DNA of 64,000 nucleotides from Anthostomella pinea. Lineage: Eukaryota; Ascomycota; Sordariomycetes; Xylariales; Xylariaceae. Below the pieces are notes generated by a model. It saw nothing but the letters and a program-made list of their open reading frames with translations. It ran no database searches and was not told the DNA's origin. Both the position numbers and the translations under genes were made by a program. The stretch spans positions 5,828,001-5,892,000 of the forward strand of contig CAUWAG010000010.1 of the NCBI GenBank assembly GCA_963556695.1, in the 5' to 3' direction. Shown here in pieces: positions 45,500 through 58,063 of the stretch. Numbering within the stretch: position 1 is the stretch's first letter; each line of letters begins with the position of its first letter.

Positions 45500-46838
45500 G
45501 TGTTTTCCGGCATTAGCTATATATCTTCCTGGTCGTTCACTGCTTTGCCCCTCGACACTATAGTTAGAGCAACCACTGTATTAGTCCTTCTCGTGGGCAT
45601 ATCCCTCGGCCACCCAGTCATCGAGAGGGAGGCCAGCCTCACCTCCCAGCTCCAAGCCATCTGCAAAGCCGGTGTCGAGACTCAAAAAGACGGGACACCA
45701 CTAGACGAACCCCTTCTTCGTTGGGAGAAGCCGGCAAAAAGAGGCCCGCGGGACTTCCTCAAGCCACACGAAAAGCCGTTTAGGAAGGGAGTGGCCCAGT
45801 GGCAGAAGAAAATTTCCAGTCTGGTCATGACATTGACAACTCGAAATACGAATCCGAGGCCGAGGTTAAGCCTTTGCGGCCTGACGCGCCTACTATGGTA
45901 ACCCTTTTCTACCCAAACCCAGACCCGAGCAAACTGAGGAGGCCCACCGAGGTTTACCTCGACCGTCTTCGGAATTTGGCCAAGACGGGGCGAGCAGATG
46001 ATTGTCTACGTGCCCCCGTCCGTGTTGAAGCAGGTCCGCGCTATGCGCGAAGACGACCACTTCGTCGTCATCGACGATTACAAGACCGTCTGGGACTTCC
46101 CGAACAACAAGCACCAGAAGGAGAATTTCGAAGTCACGCAGCCCAAGCTGTTCCGCCAGTTCGATGGCTGGTCTGATGACAACAAATGGCGACGCAGGGC
46201 CGCGTACAACAATGCCCACCTGTCGGAGACGTACAACGCCAAATGGTTCATCACGTACGACGCGGTCATGCGGAACCCCTTCGGGTCGGACAAGTGGATG
46301 TACGCCGACGCCGGGTTTCTAGATGAGTTGGGGCCGAAAGACGAACATGGACAGCCGTGGGGGATGCTCCTAGACAAGTACCTGAACGAGAACAAGTTCG
46401 CCAGGTCCATCGGGCTCAGCCAGCATACGGGCATAGTGATAGGCGAGTACTTCCGGAAGCCAGAGTACGGGCCGCCGACATCACGAACGACTGCTGGACC
46501 GACCCACGACGCACCTGGCGATGCCATCACTCATCGCCAACGCCTGGTTCGGCTCCTCGCTTGGCCTGCTGGAGTTCAGCGTCCGCTACATGAAGACCGT
46601 CGAGGACATGAGCGAAAATGGCTTCTACGTTGGCCACGAGGAGTTTGTCATCTCGCACGTGTTCATTCGGTACCGCAACCTCGGGTTCTCGGTCCCGTTC
46701 TTTAGGCAGCCAGCGGAGCTGAACTACGTCAACTACTATCCGGCCAAGGCCTTATGGTCGCAGTACGGTGGCTCGTCCATGGTTGCGCCCATTAACGATC
46801 CGATGTCGACTCTGTTCTGCCCCAAGGAGTACAACTAA
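45500..46838 (+). pseudogene. HtrL/YibB-like glycosyltransferase-type gene, multiply frameshifted
   Basis: An N-terminal hydrophobic anchor (VLVLLVGISLG, about 45565-45600) is followed by pieces in shifting frames. These are TMVTLFYPNPDPSKLRRPTE (about 45890-45950), then from 45998 MIVYVPPSVLKQV, VVIDDYKTVWDFPNNKHQKE, KWFITYDAVMRNPFGSDKWM and YADAGFLDEL. Next comes NDCWTDPRRTWRC (about 46485-46525) in another frame, and finally ANAWFGSSLGLLEFSVRYMK to a stop at 46838. The layout and the 'NPFGS..W.YADAG' motif resemble the HtrL/YibB family, known from bacterial envelope gene sets and present in some eukaryotes. At least four frame changes (near 45790, 45985, 46475, 46530) but no stops within pieces suggest a recent pseudogene, or clustered indel errors in the assembly. 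Confidence 0.6.
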
Positions 46839-48456
46839 AAACCGAGGCAGCCGAACCTGAAGTTCGGAGAGGGTGCGGTGGAAGACAGTGATACTGATCC
46901 CGATTCCGATTGATTATGATGAGTGTCTTAGGCTGAACGCTCCTGTATTAGGGGCCGAGGTGCTCGGGGATACCGATGTGAAAGGGGCTGACCGCTGGAT
47001 CGAGGGCCGCAGCAGGGGGGACGGGTTGCACCAGTCGCGTAGCACCGGTGGCAAGAGTTGAAAAAAGCACAGTTGGATCCCAGAGGATAGAACCCGTAGG
47101 AGTAAATGGGTAGAGTTCTGTTTAGAGCTAGTCTCACGCGATATCATCCTGCCAAATCTCAACACGGAGAAAAAGATGCCGTGGGATCCCGTCTGCTTTG
47201 AAAAATCTATCTACAAAAGCGTTGCGAGGGTACTTGAATCTTAACAGTTCTCGTTATGTTATTAAATTTCTTATGAACGGGTCATAGGTGGGCCTCAGGA
47301 GTGTATCGGTTCCGGCTGTCGTGGTGGCGGCGGTGATGCCGGTGTTTAGTCCGCAAGGGGCAGTCCGCGTAACAAAACAGATGTGTCGAGACAGTCAAAG
47401 CTACTGGCCCCCGGCGGAAGCCCAGATGTTTCCCGAGCCGACACCAATAAGAAGATCCAGAGGTTGATGGCACTGGAAATAGGGACCAGCGGAGACGCCG
47501 GCCCAGAGGAAGGACTTCTTTGGCTTGGGTCCAGGTCTGATGTTTGGGAGACATCAAATGGCTCTTGAAAGTCAAAAGGTACCTATGCCTATTGGCGGAT
47601 TGGCTCTTCTCGCACAATATACCAGTACGCCAACCCATTTGATGCAACCCGCATCTGTCTGAAAGAAACCCGCGATCGACGCCTGTGTAAATGCGTCCCT
47701 CATCCTCCTTTCCTAACTTCCCAGTCCCAACATCCTACTTCCTACATCCCAGTTCCCACTTACATCAGCCCAAGCCGGCAGTATTCAACCCCTGTGACCC
47801 CAAACAACCTCACGACCATGGTATCTACCGGTAGTAGGCCTCAAACAGAACTGTACGTTCTCTGCCATCACGGCCCAGTGCCCACGGCCTGAAGTGAATA
47901 CCAATTATCAGGCCGGATCTGCTCGGCCCCCGACGGCAAAGAGACTTATGGGGTGTGACTGTACTAAACGTCGGCATCAAGGCTCGTTCGGCCATCATGG
48001 CAACCGGCCGCAAGGGACTTGCCATGTAGACCCCGCTTATGAACAGAGCACTTGATGGTTGGACGGGATACTGCAGGCCATGGACAATAGAGAAGGGGCT
48101 GTTCACCGATCGACCTTGGAGCAAATCGTCTTGCCGGATTCAATCAACAAAATCACTACGCCACTGGACAACTTCGGGGGACTAGCGATGACACTTCTTC
48201 TTCTGGATACTTCATATTTCTGTCGACTGCGGCAGCTGCCTAGTTCTATCTGCATGTCGAAACGACTTTTATCAAACACTAAGAGATGCACTCTCAAGCC
48301 TACGCCTGAAATATGCCTAACAATCTACCTTGCCTTCTCAGCTCTGCATAGCTTCACCTAGGGAAATTCAGCCAACGATCCTGCTCGGGTTGCTCCAATC
48401 CTCCTCCATCTGCTGACATGCTGGAAGCAAGTCTGGACTAGATCAACCATTACCCC
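46839..48456. other. Intergenic, no supported gene
   Basis: Only short open frames without recognisable similarity. The right end is the 3' region of the minus-strand SSD1-like gene. Confidence 0.45.
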
Positions 48457-51400
48457 TTATAGCGCGTATGGGTTGAGCGAACGGATGGTGAGGCAACTGT
48501 ATCGTTGTTAGTAAATCTTGCAAGTCAATTGGTAGGGTGCTCCCATCTACTTACGGTGGGCTCTTGGTGAGATCCGTCTTGAGGATCACAGGAACTCTCG
48601 TCATCTCTGTGACGTCCTGGATGTAGTCGCCGCCAACCTCTCTCAGCGCAAAGTGCTTGAGGTATTTCTCCTTGTTCGACAGACGCGTCTCCACAGCTTC
48701 CGCCTTGGGCACTTTGGACTCGGATCGAGTACGGTGGAGCACGCCGGCAGCATTGGATGAAGATCGGGCAGGCGAGCCGGGAACGCTCTGAGTCGGGCGC
48801 TCCGCCAACGACGCACCGGCCATGGCCTCGGTGATGTCGGACGCGTTGTCGTCATCATCGTCAAACAGGGCATCGACGTCATCCGTCGACATGGTGCCCG
48901 TCTCGGTCTGCTTCCGCGCCGCCTCTTCGCGCTCCTTTCTGACCCGCTCCGCCTCTTCTGCTTGCCGAGCAGCTACCATCGCATTCGAAGCCCGCTGCGA
49001 TGCGGCCGCCTTCGGTCGCTCGTCTTCTGGCACGTAAGCCGAGCTTGGGACTCCCTTCTCCCAGTACAGCTCCAACACCCTCTTCTCCTTTCTGAACTCG
49101 GCCTTCTTGAGAGGGAGCTGATCGCAGTGCACGCGCTTCTCAAAGCCCCATTCGGGGATGAGAACGTCAAAGGCAGACTCGTAAACACAGATCACGATGC
49201 CTTCGCTGATCAAGTCGCCGTTGACTTCCTGTCGCTTCTTGTCCATGATTCTGCATGACTCGATGTGGATACTCTGTTCCTGAGCGTTCTGGGCCGACTC
49301 CTTCTTCGTGTTACAGGATTCAATCGTCTTCACCAGATTCTCAATCTCCTCGCCATACTCGATGTTGCCTTCGGAAATCACTGCTTCCAACTGGCGATGA
49401 ACCATGATGTCTGCATACCGTCGGGTGGGACCCGTGAAATGAGTGTAGAGAGGTAGGTTCAGGGCATAGTGAGGCCAGAGCTGCTTGTTGGTCTTGCCAG
49501 CGATGTAATACTTGGCATGGTGCATGGTCTTCTGTAGCAGAGTCTCCATGCCCTTGCGAATATCGGTGTCATCAACCTTGAACAGACTGTTTTGGAGTGT
49601 TCCACTGCTGGTGGTATCCATCTCATATTCAATGGCCCTCATGCGCTCGGCAAAGGTCTGTAAACGGCGAGCGTTGGGTGCTCCTTGTCGCCTGAGCAAG
49701 GCTTTCTCGGGGAGTCCTTGAGCAAGCTTCTGCGCCACGTAGGCGTTGGCCTTGTGCAAGAGCTCCTCGACAAGTTCAGTTCCAGGTGTGGAATCAAATA
49801 TGTTGTGCTGGATGGGAATGTTTTCATCATCAAGTTGGTGAAGTAGGCGGAGCGGGGCAGTCGGTTCACCCTCAGATCCCAGTCGTGCCTCTTGGAACTT
49901 CTGTGCGACAGCCTAGAAACGGGTGAGCAACAGCTAGATGTCAACGGCGTGAAGCGAACTTACGTTGAGAATCTGTATATCCTTGACCTGGGCTGCCTCA
50001 TGCTTGAAGTCAGCGGCACCTGCTAGGGCATCGTCGATATCCTTGAGAGCCAACTTGGCAGCGCTCTTGATCATACTCTTGCCTACCCACGTATCCTCTT
50101 CCGCAACGGCTCCTGTGTGAGGGTTGACCTTGAAGACGACACTGACTGTGAGTCTGTCCTCTCCTGGAGTGAGTGTGCAGAGCTCAGATGCGATCTTGGG
50201 AGGAAGCAAGGCACATGTGCGGTTCACCAAGTGAACAGCGGTTCCACGCTTCTTGGCCTCACGGTCCACGAGCGAGTTAGGCTTGACAAAGTGGGTGACG
50301 TCAGGGACGTGAATACCTATTTCGATCTTCCCGTCAGACTCGGTCTTCACATGGACAGCATCGCCCAGCTCTCCAGTACCGGCCAGATCGAGAGTGAAGG
50401 TCGTCTCGCCGCGGTAGTCTCGGCGAGCAGCAATGGAAGCCTCGTCTTCCTTGGCGATGGACCAATCCTGAAGGCCAACGCTTCGAAGAACAGCCTCCGA
50501 GAACTCATCCGAGGAAAAGTTGTTATCGCGCAGCAGGGCATCGGTTTCCACCTTCAGGTCGCCCATCCTGCCCAGCTGCTCGACAAGAGTACCGAAGGGG
50601 TGCAGAGACGTGATTGGCCAGCGCTTGATGCACGCAACGAAGATGCGATCAGCATAGTCCTGGTGCTTCTCCACGAAATCGCGTGGCGCTTGCTCGGTAG
50701 GAATAGCAATGAGGGGGACACGCTTGTCAGTGGGCTTGAACCAGACAATCTTGGGCTTGTCTTGCTGACGGTTGTCGTGCGATCGGCCACCGTCTCTGGC
50801 TGCACGCTCGGCTTCTTGTTTCTCCTTTGTGGCTTGACTGCTAGGTCGCAGCAGACCGAGAGTTCCCGAGAACATCTGGCCAGCAACCCGCTCAATGACG
50901 GCAACGACATGCCCAGCGTAGAGAGGTTTGGATTCGTCGTTGATTTCCTCTTCCTCCACCAGCAACAGACTCTGTCCTTCTACTTCCACGTCATCGTTCT
51001 TTTTCTGGGTAGGCCTCTGTCGCAGACTACCTCGTCGACGGATGCCTCCTTCGCCGGTGTTTGCTTCTTCTCCATTGGCCGAATTGGACGGCCCATTACC
51101 GCTGACAGAACCAGATCGGGTATCAGTGATGTCCTTTCGCTTCTTCTTCTCTTCCTTTTCGCGCTTTTGGCCCCAAACCTCGTCGACATCAAGGAGCTCA
51201 ATAGCAACCAGGTCACCCTCCAAGGCTCGGTTGCGATCTTTGCTACCACAGATGAAAATATCCGCATCAAGGAGACCGTCTGAGGTGGACACGTACGCAT
51301 CACTGCGGTTCTTTTTGTTCACTCGCAGAATGCCAGAAACGAGCTGCCCGTCGCCAAGCAGCGCGGGCAGAGTGGCCTGGGGAAGGTAAGGGGTAAAGAG

Positions 51401-52778
51401 CGTCTTTCTCTGTTGCTGCTGAGATTGCTGACCGCCAAGCTGCGGCGCGTGTTGGCTTCCCTGGAGACCAACGTGCCCTCCGTTTATCTGAGCAGCCTGT
51501 AGAGCCTGAAGCTGGTTCAGCTGCATGGGGTTGAGCTGCTGGCCAGGGTACATCTGCATCATGGGCATTTGTCCGGGGATTTGCATGATCTGGGACTGGC
51601 CAGGATATTGGAACGCTCCGATGGAGGAGATGGACTGGCTCATGGAGCCGCGACCACGGTGGCCGGGTTGGAAACTCTGCTGAGCCTGACCACCCTGGTC
51701 TTGGCCCTGGTTCTGGGTTTGCTGGTTGCGCCAGTTGCCCTCGAAGTTTCGGGAAGAGGTTCGAGCATGGCCGCCGCTCTGGCCGCCACCGCCGCGACGG
51801 GAGAAGTCGCCCACCTCGGTGGCAATGTTGTTGAAGTTCATCGCGCCTCCGCCACGGGCACCTCCTCGACCGTGAACTGCCATACTCTGGCTACGTCCGT
51901 GTCCGCCACCCCGTCCGCCTCGAGTAGATGAGCCCTGTGCTATAGGGGTTTCCGCAGCGCTGCTCTTCGGTTCTTCGGCAGATGCGCCTGGCTCGGCAGC
52001 ACCCGGCCCAGGAAACTGAAAGCCAGAAGTTGTTCGCTTCTGCTGAGCAATCTCTGCGGCCTTCTTAGCATCGGCCAGGGCTAAAGAGTGTCTCCGCTGA
52101 TGACCGCCGCCGCCAGCTCCACCCCCTCGCCCGCCGCCTCGAGGTGTATTCTCGCGGTTGTGGCCGGAAGCGTTACTGCTATCGAAGTGTCCGAAGGTCG
52201 AGCCGGAAGCGCCAGTGGAAGGAGCGGGGGGAGGTCCCATGCCCATGTTAGGGAGGGCCGACTGATTTCGACGGTGTGACATGGGCTGACTGGGCGGTCC
52301 TCCCATCGGAATGTTCTGCTGTTGCTGCGGAACCTGGTTGGGGAACTGGAAGGCAGCCTGGGGTGCCATGTTGGCCATGTTCGGCTGCAGGGGGTTGAAC
52401 TGGCCACCAGCGCCGAGTTGGCCAGGCGGCATCATTCCCATGTTCATGTACTGTTGATGCGTAGCTTGGATCTGCTGTTGCTGTTGCTGCAAGAGCTCGA
52501 TTTGCTGCTGAATAGCAAGTTGCTCCACTGAAGACAAAGACAGGCAGCTGGTTAGCTACGATGACGGCAATACACCAAAACACTTGGCAAACTCTCTAGA
52601 AGCGGCCTAGACGGCAGACGAGAGAGGGAGCTTGGAAATACTTACTTCCAGGATTAGCAAACATGCTCATCAATGGAGTTAGCTCGGATGGGCTCCTGCG
52701 ATGGGCGATGTGAAGGCGACGCCCCGTAGGTCCGGGAACACCTCCAGGCTGAGGAGGCTGCTGCTGCTGCTGCTCCAT
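48457..52778 (-). CDS. SSD1: SSD1/GUL-1-like RNA-binding translational regulator
   Basis: Four exons (52778-52646, 52527-49964, 49912-48555, 48496-48457) give 1364 residues; the last exon has only 13 codons and ends RSLNPYAL. The N-terminus is Gln-, Gly- and Asn-rich and disordered, with RRNQS and RRHSL sites of the kind phosphorylated by NDR/Cbk1-type kinases. Cold-shock-like segments follow (TPYLPQATLPALLGDGQLVSG; DADIFICGSKDRNRALEGDL). The RNB-like domain has HVPDVTHFVKPNSLVDREA and TPGEDRLTVS, but the catalytic aspartate cluster of RNase II/R is replaced by DLAGTGELGDAVHV, so it should bind RNA without cutting it, as known for Ssd1. It acts in cytoplasmic granules on cell-wall mRNAs downstream of the NDR kinase pathway. 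Confidence 0.95.
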
Positions 52779-52941
52779 AGTGGGCGAGCAGTGCGATTGT
52801 TGCACGTCGAGTGCGGAAAGTTGGGTGGTTGATGGGTATCTAGAGAGCCGGATGTATGATTGAGGCAGTTGCCGATGCTGTTTGGAGCTTCAGAAGCGGT
52901 TGTGGTGCTATCGCTGGACAGGTGTGGTCTTTGGGGTGGGT

Positions 52942-52985
52942 TTTGGTGGTTTGGTGGTTTGGTGGTTTGGTGGTTTGGTGGTTTG
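52942..52985. repeat. (TTTGGTGG)n simple repeat in SSD1 5' region
   Basis: About five copies of the 8-bp unit TTTGGTGG lie roughly 165-205 bp upstream of the SSD1 start codon. In the transcript, if included in the leader, they would read as a run of CCACCAAA. Confidence 0.9.
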
Positions 52986-55006
52986 TGACTGCGTGGACTA
53001 TGCGACGACACCAAAGGATGGTAAATGAGAGGATGGAAGTGGTTTCAATGCCGTTGTGGATGCTGGGGAATCCCAAGGGAAGGAACGTGATGTTTTCCGA
53101 GAGACGGTTGGCAGATGGAAAGTTAGGGAGAGGAGTGGTGATGGTGGATGAGCGAAGACTCAAGAGGCGAAGATGGGGAGCTTTCGGGAGAGATGTCGTT
53201 CTGTGGCTTTCTCGCTCAAGACACTGAAGACACTCCAGCTCAACGGACGGACACCTAGTACTGTCCACTCCACTGTCCAGGGGGGTGCCGTGGTACTGCC
53301 AACCGTGGTGCTGTGGCTGCTGCTGGGGCTGCTGCTGGGATACGGACGGGGGAAGCAGGCCTGGTCGCCTGTGAGGTCAGCGCCCAAAAAGACCAGAGCG
53401 AGGGGGGATGGGACTAAATGGGGCAACGCTTTGGCCGCCTCTCGGGGCTACTATTGGGCAGAACTGGCAAGAGCTACGCAATGAGGAAGGTTAGACTGGC
53501 CCCAAGGGTAGATGTAGTCTATGTACTATGTCCACCACCCACGGGGGGCAACGGGGGCCCAAGCTACCCAGGCTCAAACTGAAAAACGGATGGATGTCCC
53601 TGAGGAGAGTTCAGATGGCGCATTTTGTCATTTGTCATTCTCGTTGAAAGTAGGGCCCATTAGAGTTTTCGAAGAACAGAAAGAAGCACTTTGAGTTCGG
53701 CTCGTCGATACCAAAGACACGCGATGGGAACCACCATTATGGCTGCCACACGACAAACCGCAAAACATATATGCAGGAAACCAGCAAGCAGCTGAAGGTT
53801 AACCAGTGGAAGACATGCTGATTGTGACGGACTGTTCTTGGGTTGCACTGAAACCTGGAACACGACGCATCTACCTACCGTGTCTGCGTGTGTGCCGATT
53901 ACCCTAAGCCCTCTTTGTGATTAGAGATGATCGTCACTGAGGTCACTGAAGCTTGGGGTCTCTTCGTACGCTCACCCGCGAGGGTGAACATACCTAGCTC
54001 CGGAAGACGAGGATGAGGTGAGGCGGGGGTCTCAACTCTCGGAAAGTTCCATAAGTATGGCTGATTATATATATATATGTACCAGTTTACCGAAAAGACC
54101 GCTTGAACAGGAGACTTTGCGATCCTGAGATGGGATGACTGAACGATAACTTTGCAAGAGTCTCGCAGCTTTCCAACAACAAGACCACATCATGGTCATT
54201 GAGAGTTGCTGAGGAGCTTAGACGTCGAGTCAGAGAGCTAGTGATGCAAATATATCTACAGAACCAACCTACTGCCAATACTTGCGAACACTTTCGCCAG
54301 GGCTTAGGCGAATCTCGAAGAGGCACTACCCAGATGGTAATGACTTCATTGTACCCAACTCTCATGATATAGATCCTCTCGGAAACCACTCGTTCGAGAT
54401 CCCCAGCTTGGTGGATGTAATGGAGTAGCTGCAGCTACAAATGGCCGCTGTGGGATGGGCGAAGGTCAGATAGGTACCATGCCATGCATGTATAAGTAGT
54501 GAAGCGTCTGGAGGCTTACCATAACCACTTGATAGTAGGTAGCTTTCCACAACGGGCTTCAGCCTCGAAGCAATGGCTGGCCAATGTCGATTTGGCTGTG
54601 TTTCTGGCATGCATTCAAGTTGCAAATTGTGGCATTTCTGTTTCAAGCGCGCTACATACTACCTAGAAGAGCCACGGACCACCTCCTTCGCGCTATTGAA
54701 CGCTCGCGTCCAGAGGGTGCATCTGGTCCGAGCGTAGGCTAATAGTGGAGCAGCCGTACTGGTTGCCGCTCACCGCCACACCGCCTTGTCAAAAAGATCC
54801 GGCAGAATCGCGGGCATGCACCTAATCGCGTCTGCGTCGTGAAGAACATTGAAGCACCATCCCATCTAAGACCACCATCACTCTCACCCACTCTTCGCTC
54901 TTTATTGTCTTGCACCTCGTTTGCACCTTCAGCATTGTTTCCACTGCGTTTGCCTGATTCTACCTCACTTGTATTATGCAACCATAAGCGCCGCTCCTCA
55001 TTTGCA
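52986..55006. other. Divergent intergenic region, SSD1 and GLE1 promoters
   Basis: No gene is supported. A (TA)n stretch lies at about 54064-54077. The last 200 bp before 55007 are C/T-rich, like a GLE1 leader. The open frame continues 56 codons upstream of the chosen GLE1 start. Confidence 0.5.
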
Positions 55007-56744
55007 ATGGCTGGCTCCTCTCCAGCCGCGCGAAGGACGCATCAATGGTCGAGTCCCAACCGCGATCGCTTGTCCGATCTGCTGTCTGAGAACAGGCATA
55101 CCGAGCTGAGCCACCAAGATGCCCTCAATGCAGCCCAAGCAGAGCACGACCGCGTTCGGGAAGCTGCCATAAGAGTCTTCAGGGAGCATGAATTACACGA
55201 GGAACACAAGAAGCTGCGAGAACGAGAAGAACGAATACGTCAGCAGCAGAGGCTTGAAGAGGAACGCATACGGACCGAAGAACACCTCAGGGCTGAAGAA
55301 GAGCGACTGCGCACCCTCAAGGCGAAGACCGTACCGCAATTACCCCCACCTCCACCTTCCCCCCCAGCCTCGACAGTCAACCGATCAGCTGCTCCGAAAC
55401 AGCCCGAACCTACTCCATCAGCTGCCCCTCAAGTACAGTCGTCGCTCAATGCGAAAGCGTCAACTTTTGCTACCACAAGCAGTACAGTTTCCGGGCTGCC
55501 CCAGGTCAATGGGACCAAAGCGGAGGTGCCGTCTCCAGCACAACCATCCCAACAACCACCACAAGCTCTGTCATCCGCCAGGCCATCGCCTTTCGCGCAG
55601 CCCTCTGCCACAAATCCATTTGCACAACCCTCCATCACAGGTCCCTCTGCGCAACCCGCTGCGGCGAATCCATTTGCGAGACAAGCAACCTCTCAACAGA
55701 ATGGTCAAGCTACCCAACCCGCTGCTACAACCGCTATTGTCTCGGACAACGACCGATATGTTCAGATACACCAGAATCTGAAAAGGTTACGTGCCTCACT
55801 AGCGCAGCAAGCAAAGTCGTTGCCGCCGCTCAAAGCGCGAATGGGCGATATGAGACGAGAGCTAAGAAAGAACATGGGCCAACTGGTAAACGCGAAGGGA
55901 GGCAATAAAGTCCAGGTCAGCATAAATACCATTTATCTTGCAACATTGGCTGACCAACTTGCAGATTGAAGCGATCCAGAGAGTACTTCATGAATCCATT
56001 AGTGGTTCTGTCCCCAGTGCCTTGGTTGATCCTGCGGACTACATCACAGACAGACGAGAGCCATCCGAAGGTGCCATACACAATGGACGACAGCTCCCAT
56101 CCCTGTTCATCTACCTTTTGAACACCTTCTCCAAAGCGGTGATCAACCAATTCATCGACGAGTGTGGAGCACAGCCGCTAATGGCTGACCCTGTTGGTGT
56201 TATCGTCGCGATGATCTTCTCCAACAAGTCCTTCTTGTGGCGTGGCAAAACGCTTATCGACATTCTTATGGCCAAGTTTCGAGTGGTCTGTCCTGTCCTT
56301 TTCGGGTATAGGGGCAGCGAGAAGACAGAGCAGGGCCGCAAGCGCTTGGGCTGGAAAAGAGAGAAAGGGGCGTCGTGGGTACCCGAGCAGCAACACACCG
56401 ACAGAATGAAGGGCTTAGGTGTAGGATACGCGGCAATCGCATTGCGAGACTTCTCCAAGTCACCCAATACGAACCCGTGGCCACCCTCGAGGTACTGGGC
56501 GAGCTTCGCAAAGATTGTCAACACGCCCTCGGCCGAGATAACCAACACACACGCCGTGGTTTTGAGAGCAATGATTGAGGTGTCTGAGGAACGATTCTGT
56601 TCTTTCTACGGAACCGCAGCCATCGCCGCTCTCCGGAAGGCGCTAGTGGACTTTCCCAACAGGGCTGAAATCAAGACGCCCGGTGTCTCAGGCCTGTTGG
56701 TTCTGGGACAGATGTTCAGACGGGATATAGGACTAGAGCTTTGA
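55007..56744 (+). CDS. GLE1: GLE1-like mRNA export factor
   Basis: Exon 1 (55007-55915) and exon 2 (55965-56744) are joined across a 49-nt intron (GTCAGC...GCAG, branch CTGAC), giving 562 residues. Residues ~40-105 are a charged coiled coil (REREERIRQQQRLEEERIRTEEHL). A Pro/Ala/Ser/Gln linker with NPFAQ-type repeats follows, and residues ~245-562 match the HEAT-like C-terminal domain of Gle1 (GDMRRELRKNMGQLV; FSKAVINQFIDECG; KFRVVCPVLFGY). Gle1 with inositol hexakisphosphate activates the DEAD-box protein Dbp5 at the cytoplasmic face of the nuclear pore. The start was set at the ATG directly before AGSSPAARRT; the in-frame ATG at 54839 would add an unlikely leader. Confidence 0.92.
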
Positions 56745-57155
56745 TCTACATGACAAGTGGCTACGAATTAGACACGATGTAGGGGCTCTGGGATAAGGGG
56801 GAAGCGAAGCATGAGGAGGAAACGGCGTTGAGGGGCCCACTCAAGTCCTCATTTGGTGGAAGACAGCTAGCATGCGGACGACGTCTACAGTGCAGCAGAT
56901 GAAACGTGTACATATTTGTATTTCTCTGGCATATACCCAGTCATGGTGATCAATATCACCAGGAGCGAAAATGTAGTTGGAAAGAGCATCATGGACGCCT
57001 CGCATTCGCATAATAACGTGTCTAACCCAAATAATACAGATAGAACCTCTGACGTGAACCTCGTCATCTAGTAGTAACATTAATGTAGTCCCCGCGCAGG
57101 AGCGCAGACGTCTCATCTCGCCGTCATCTCTTCTCTCCTACCCTCCCTTCTTTTA

Positions 57156-58063
57156 TTACAGTACCAGAAGCAAAACCAGCAGTATAATAAGCACAGCAAT
57201 CAGCAGCGCGACGCAGCACCCGCTCCAGCGGTCCTCGTTCTTGCGCGCGACGTAGGCGAGCTTGCGCACGCCGGTCTGCAGGCGGCCCCCGACGCGGTCG
57301 GCCAGCGTGTCGACTTCCTCGAGCATCTCGCGCTGCTCCTCCAGCTCGCGGCCCATGACGTCGGCCTGCCGCCGCAGGTTGCCCACCGTCACGAACACGC
57401 CGTCCAGCGCCTCGTCCTGGTCGCGCATCTGGGCTAATTGTTGCTGTTGCTCGAATTCGGCGTAGTTGTCGTTGCCGTAGTTATCGCCGTCCTCCTCTCC
57501 TGGTATTCCGGGGCCGCTGTGGGAATCGATCGCGAACGCGCTCGGGTGCGGGAGGTCGCCGTTCGCGGCCGCTTTCGCCGCGGCCGCCTTTGCCGCTGCT
57601 GATGAGGTGGCAGCGGTCTGCTTATGCAGCTCCTCGCGCATATCCTCGACCTCGCCCCCAACCTCCTGCACCAACCGCTTCCGGCGCGCGACCTCGTGCG
57701 CCGACAGCCCGAAGGCGGCCGGATCGGACTCGACGGCGCGCACCGACTCCACCAGGTCGGCCAGGTCCTCGGCGAGCGTCGTGAGCGCGGATTCTAGATC
57801 GGAGCGCGCGGAGCTGAGCTCCGGCGAGTTCGAGGTGGTGGTGGTGTTGTGAAGGCTGCGGATCCGTAGGTAGGAGGCGAAGAGCGGGCGCGCGGTTTGC
57901 ATCTGGGAGAGGACATCTCTGCGGCACGGGGAGCGAGCGCGTTAGTTGGATGTGCCTGAGCAGTTGGGGACGGGGCTTGACCTAGGTGTAGGTGTGTGGG
58001 GGTGGTGCGTACTTACTGTTGGACTTGGAGGAAGGGGTCCTCCTCGTTAGTTGAGGACATCAT
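57156..58063 (-). CDS. TLG1: Tlg1/syntaxin-6-like Qc-SNARE
   Basis: A small first exon (58063-58017) and exon 2 (57918-57156) are joined across a 98-nt intron, rebuilding EEDPFLQVQQDVLSQMQTAR, giving 269 residues. The N-terminus fits the syntaxin-6/Tlg1 N-terminal domain. A low-complexity Ala-rich linker follows. Residues ~190-245 are the SNARE motif (VTVGNLRRQADVMGRELEEQ ... VDTLADRVGGRLQ), and the protein ends in a hydrophobic tail anchor (CCVALLIAVLIILLVLLLVL) with no luminal part. It should act in fusion of endosome-derived vesicles with the late Golgi. It is convergent with GLE1 (411 bp apart) and divergent from the methyltransferase gene. A second ATG immediately follows the first. Confidence 0.9.

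Noticed and set aside
50117..51283. 388-codon open frame on the plus strand
   Set aside because: It lies entirely opposite SSD1 exon 2, which has clear homology; the antisense frame has no recognisable domain.
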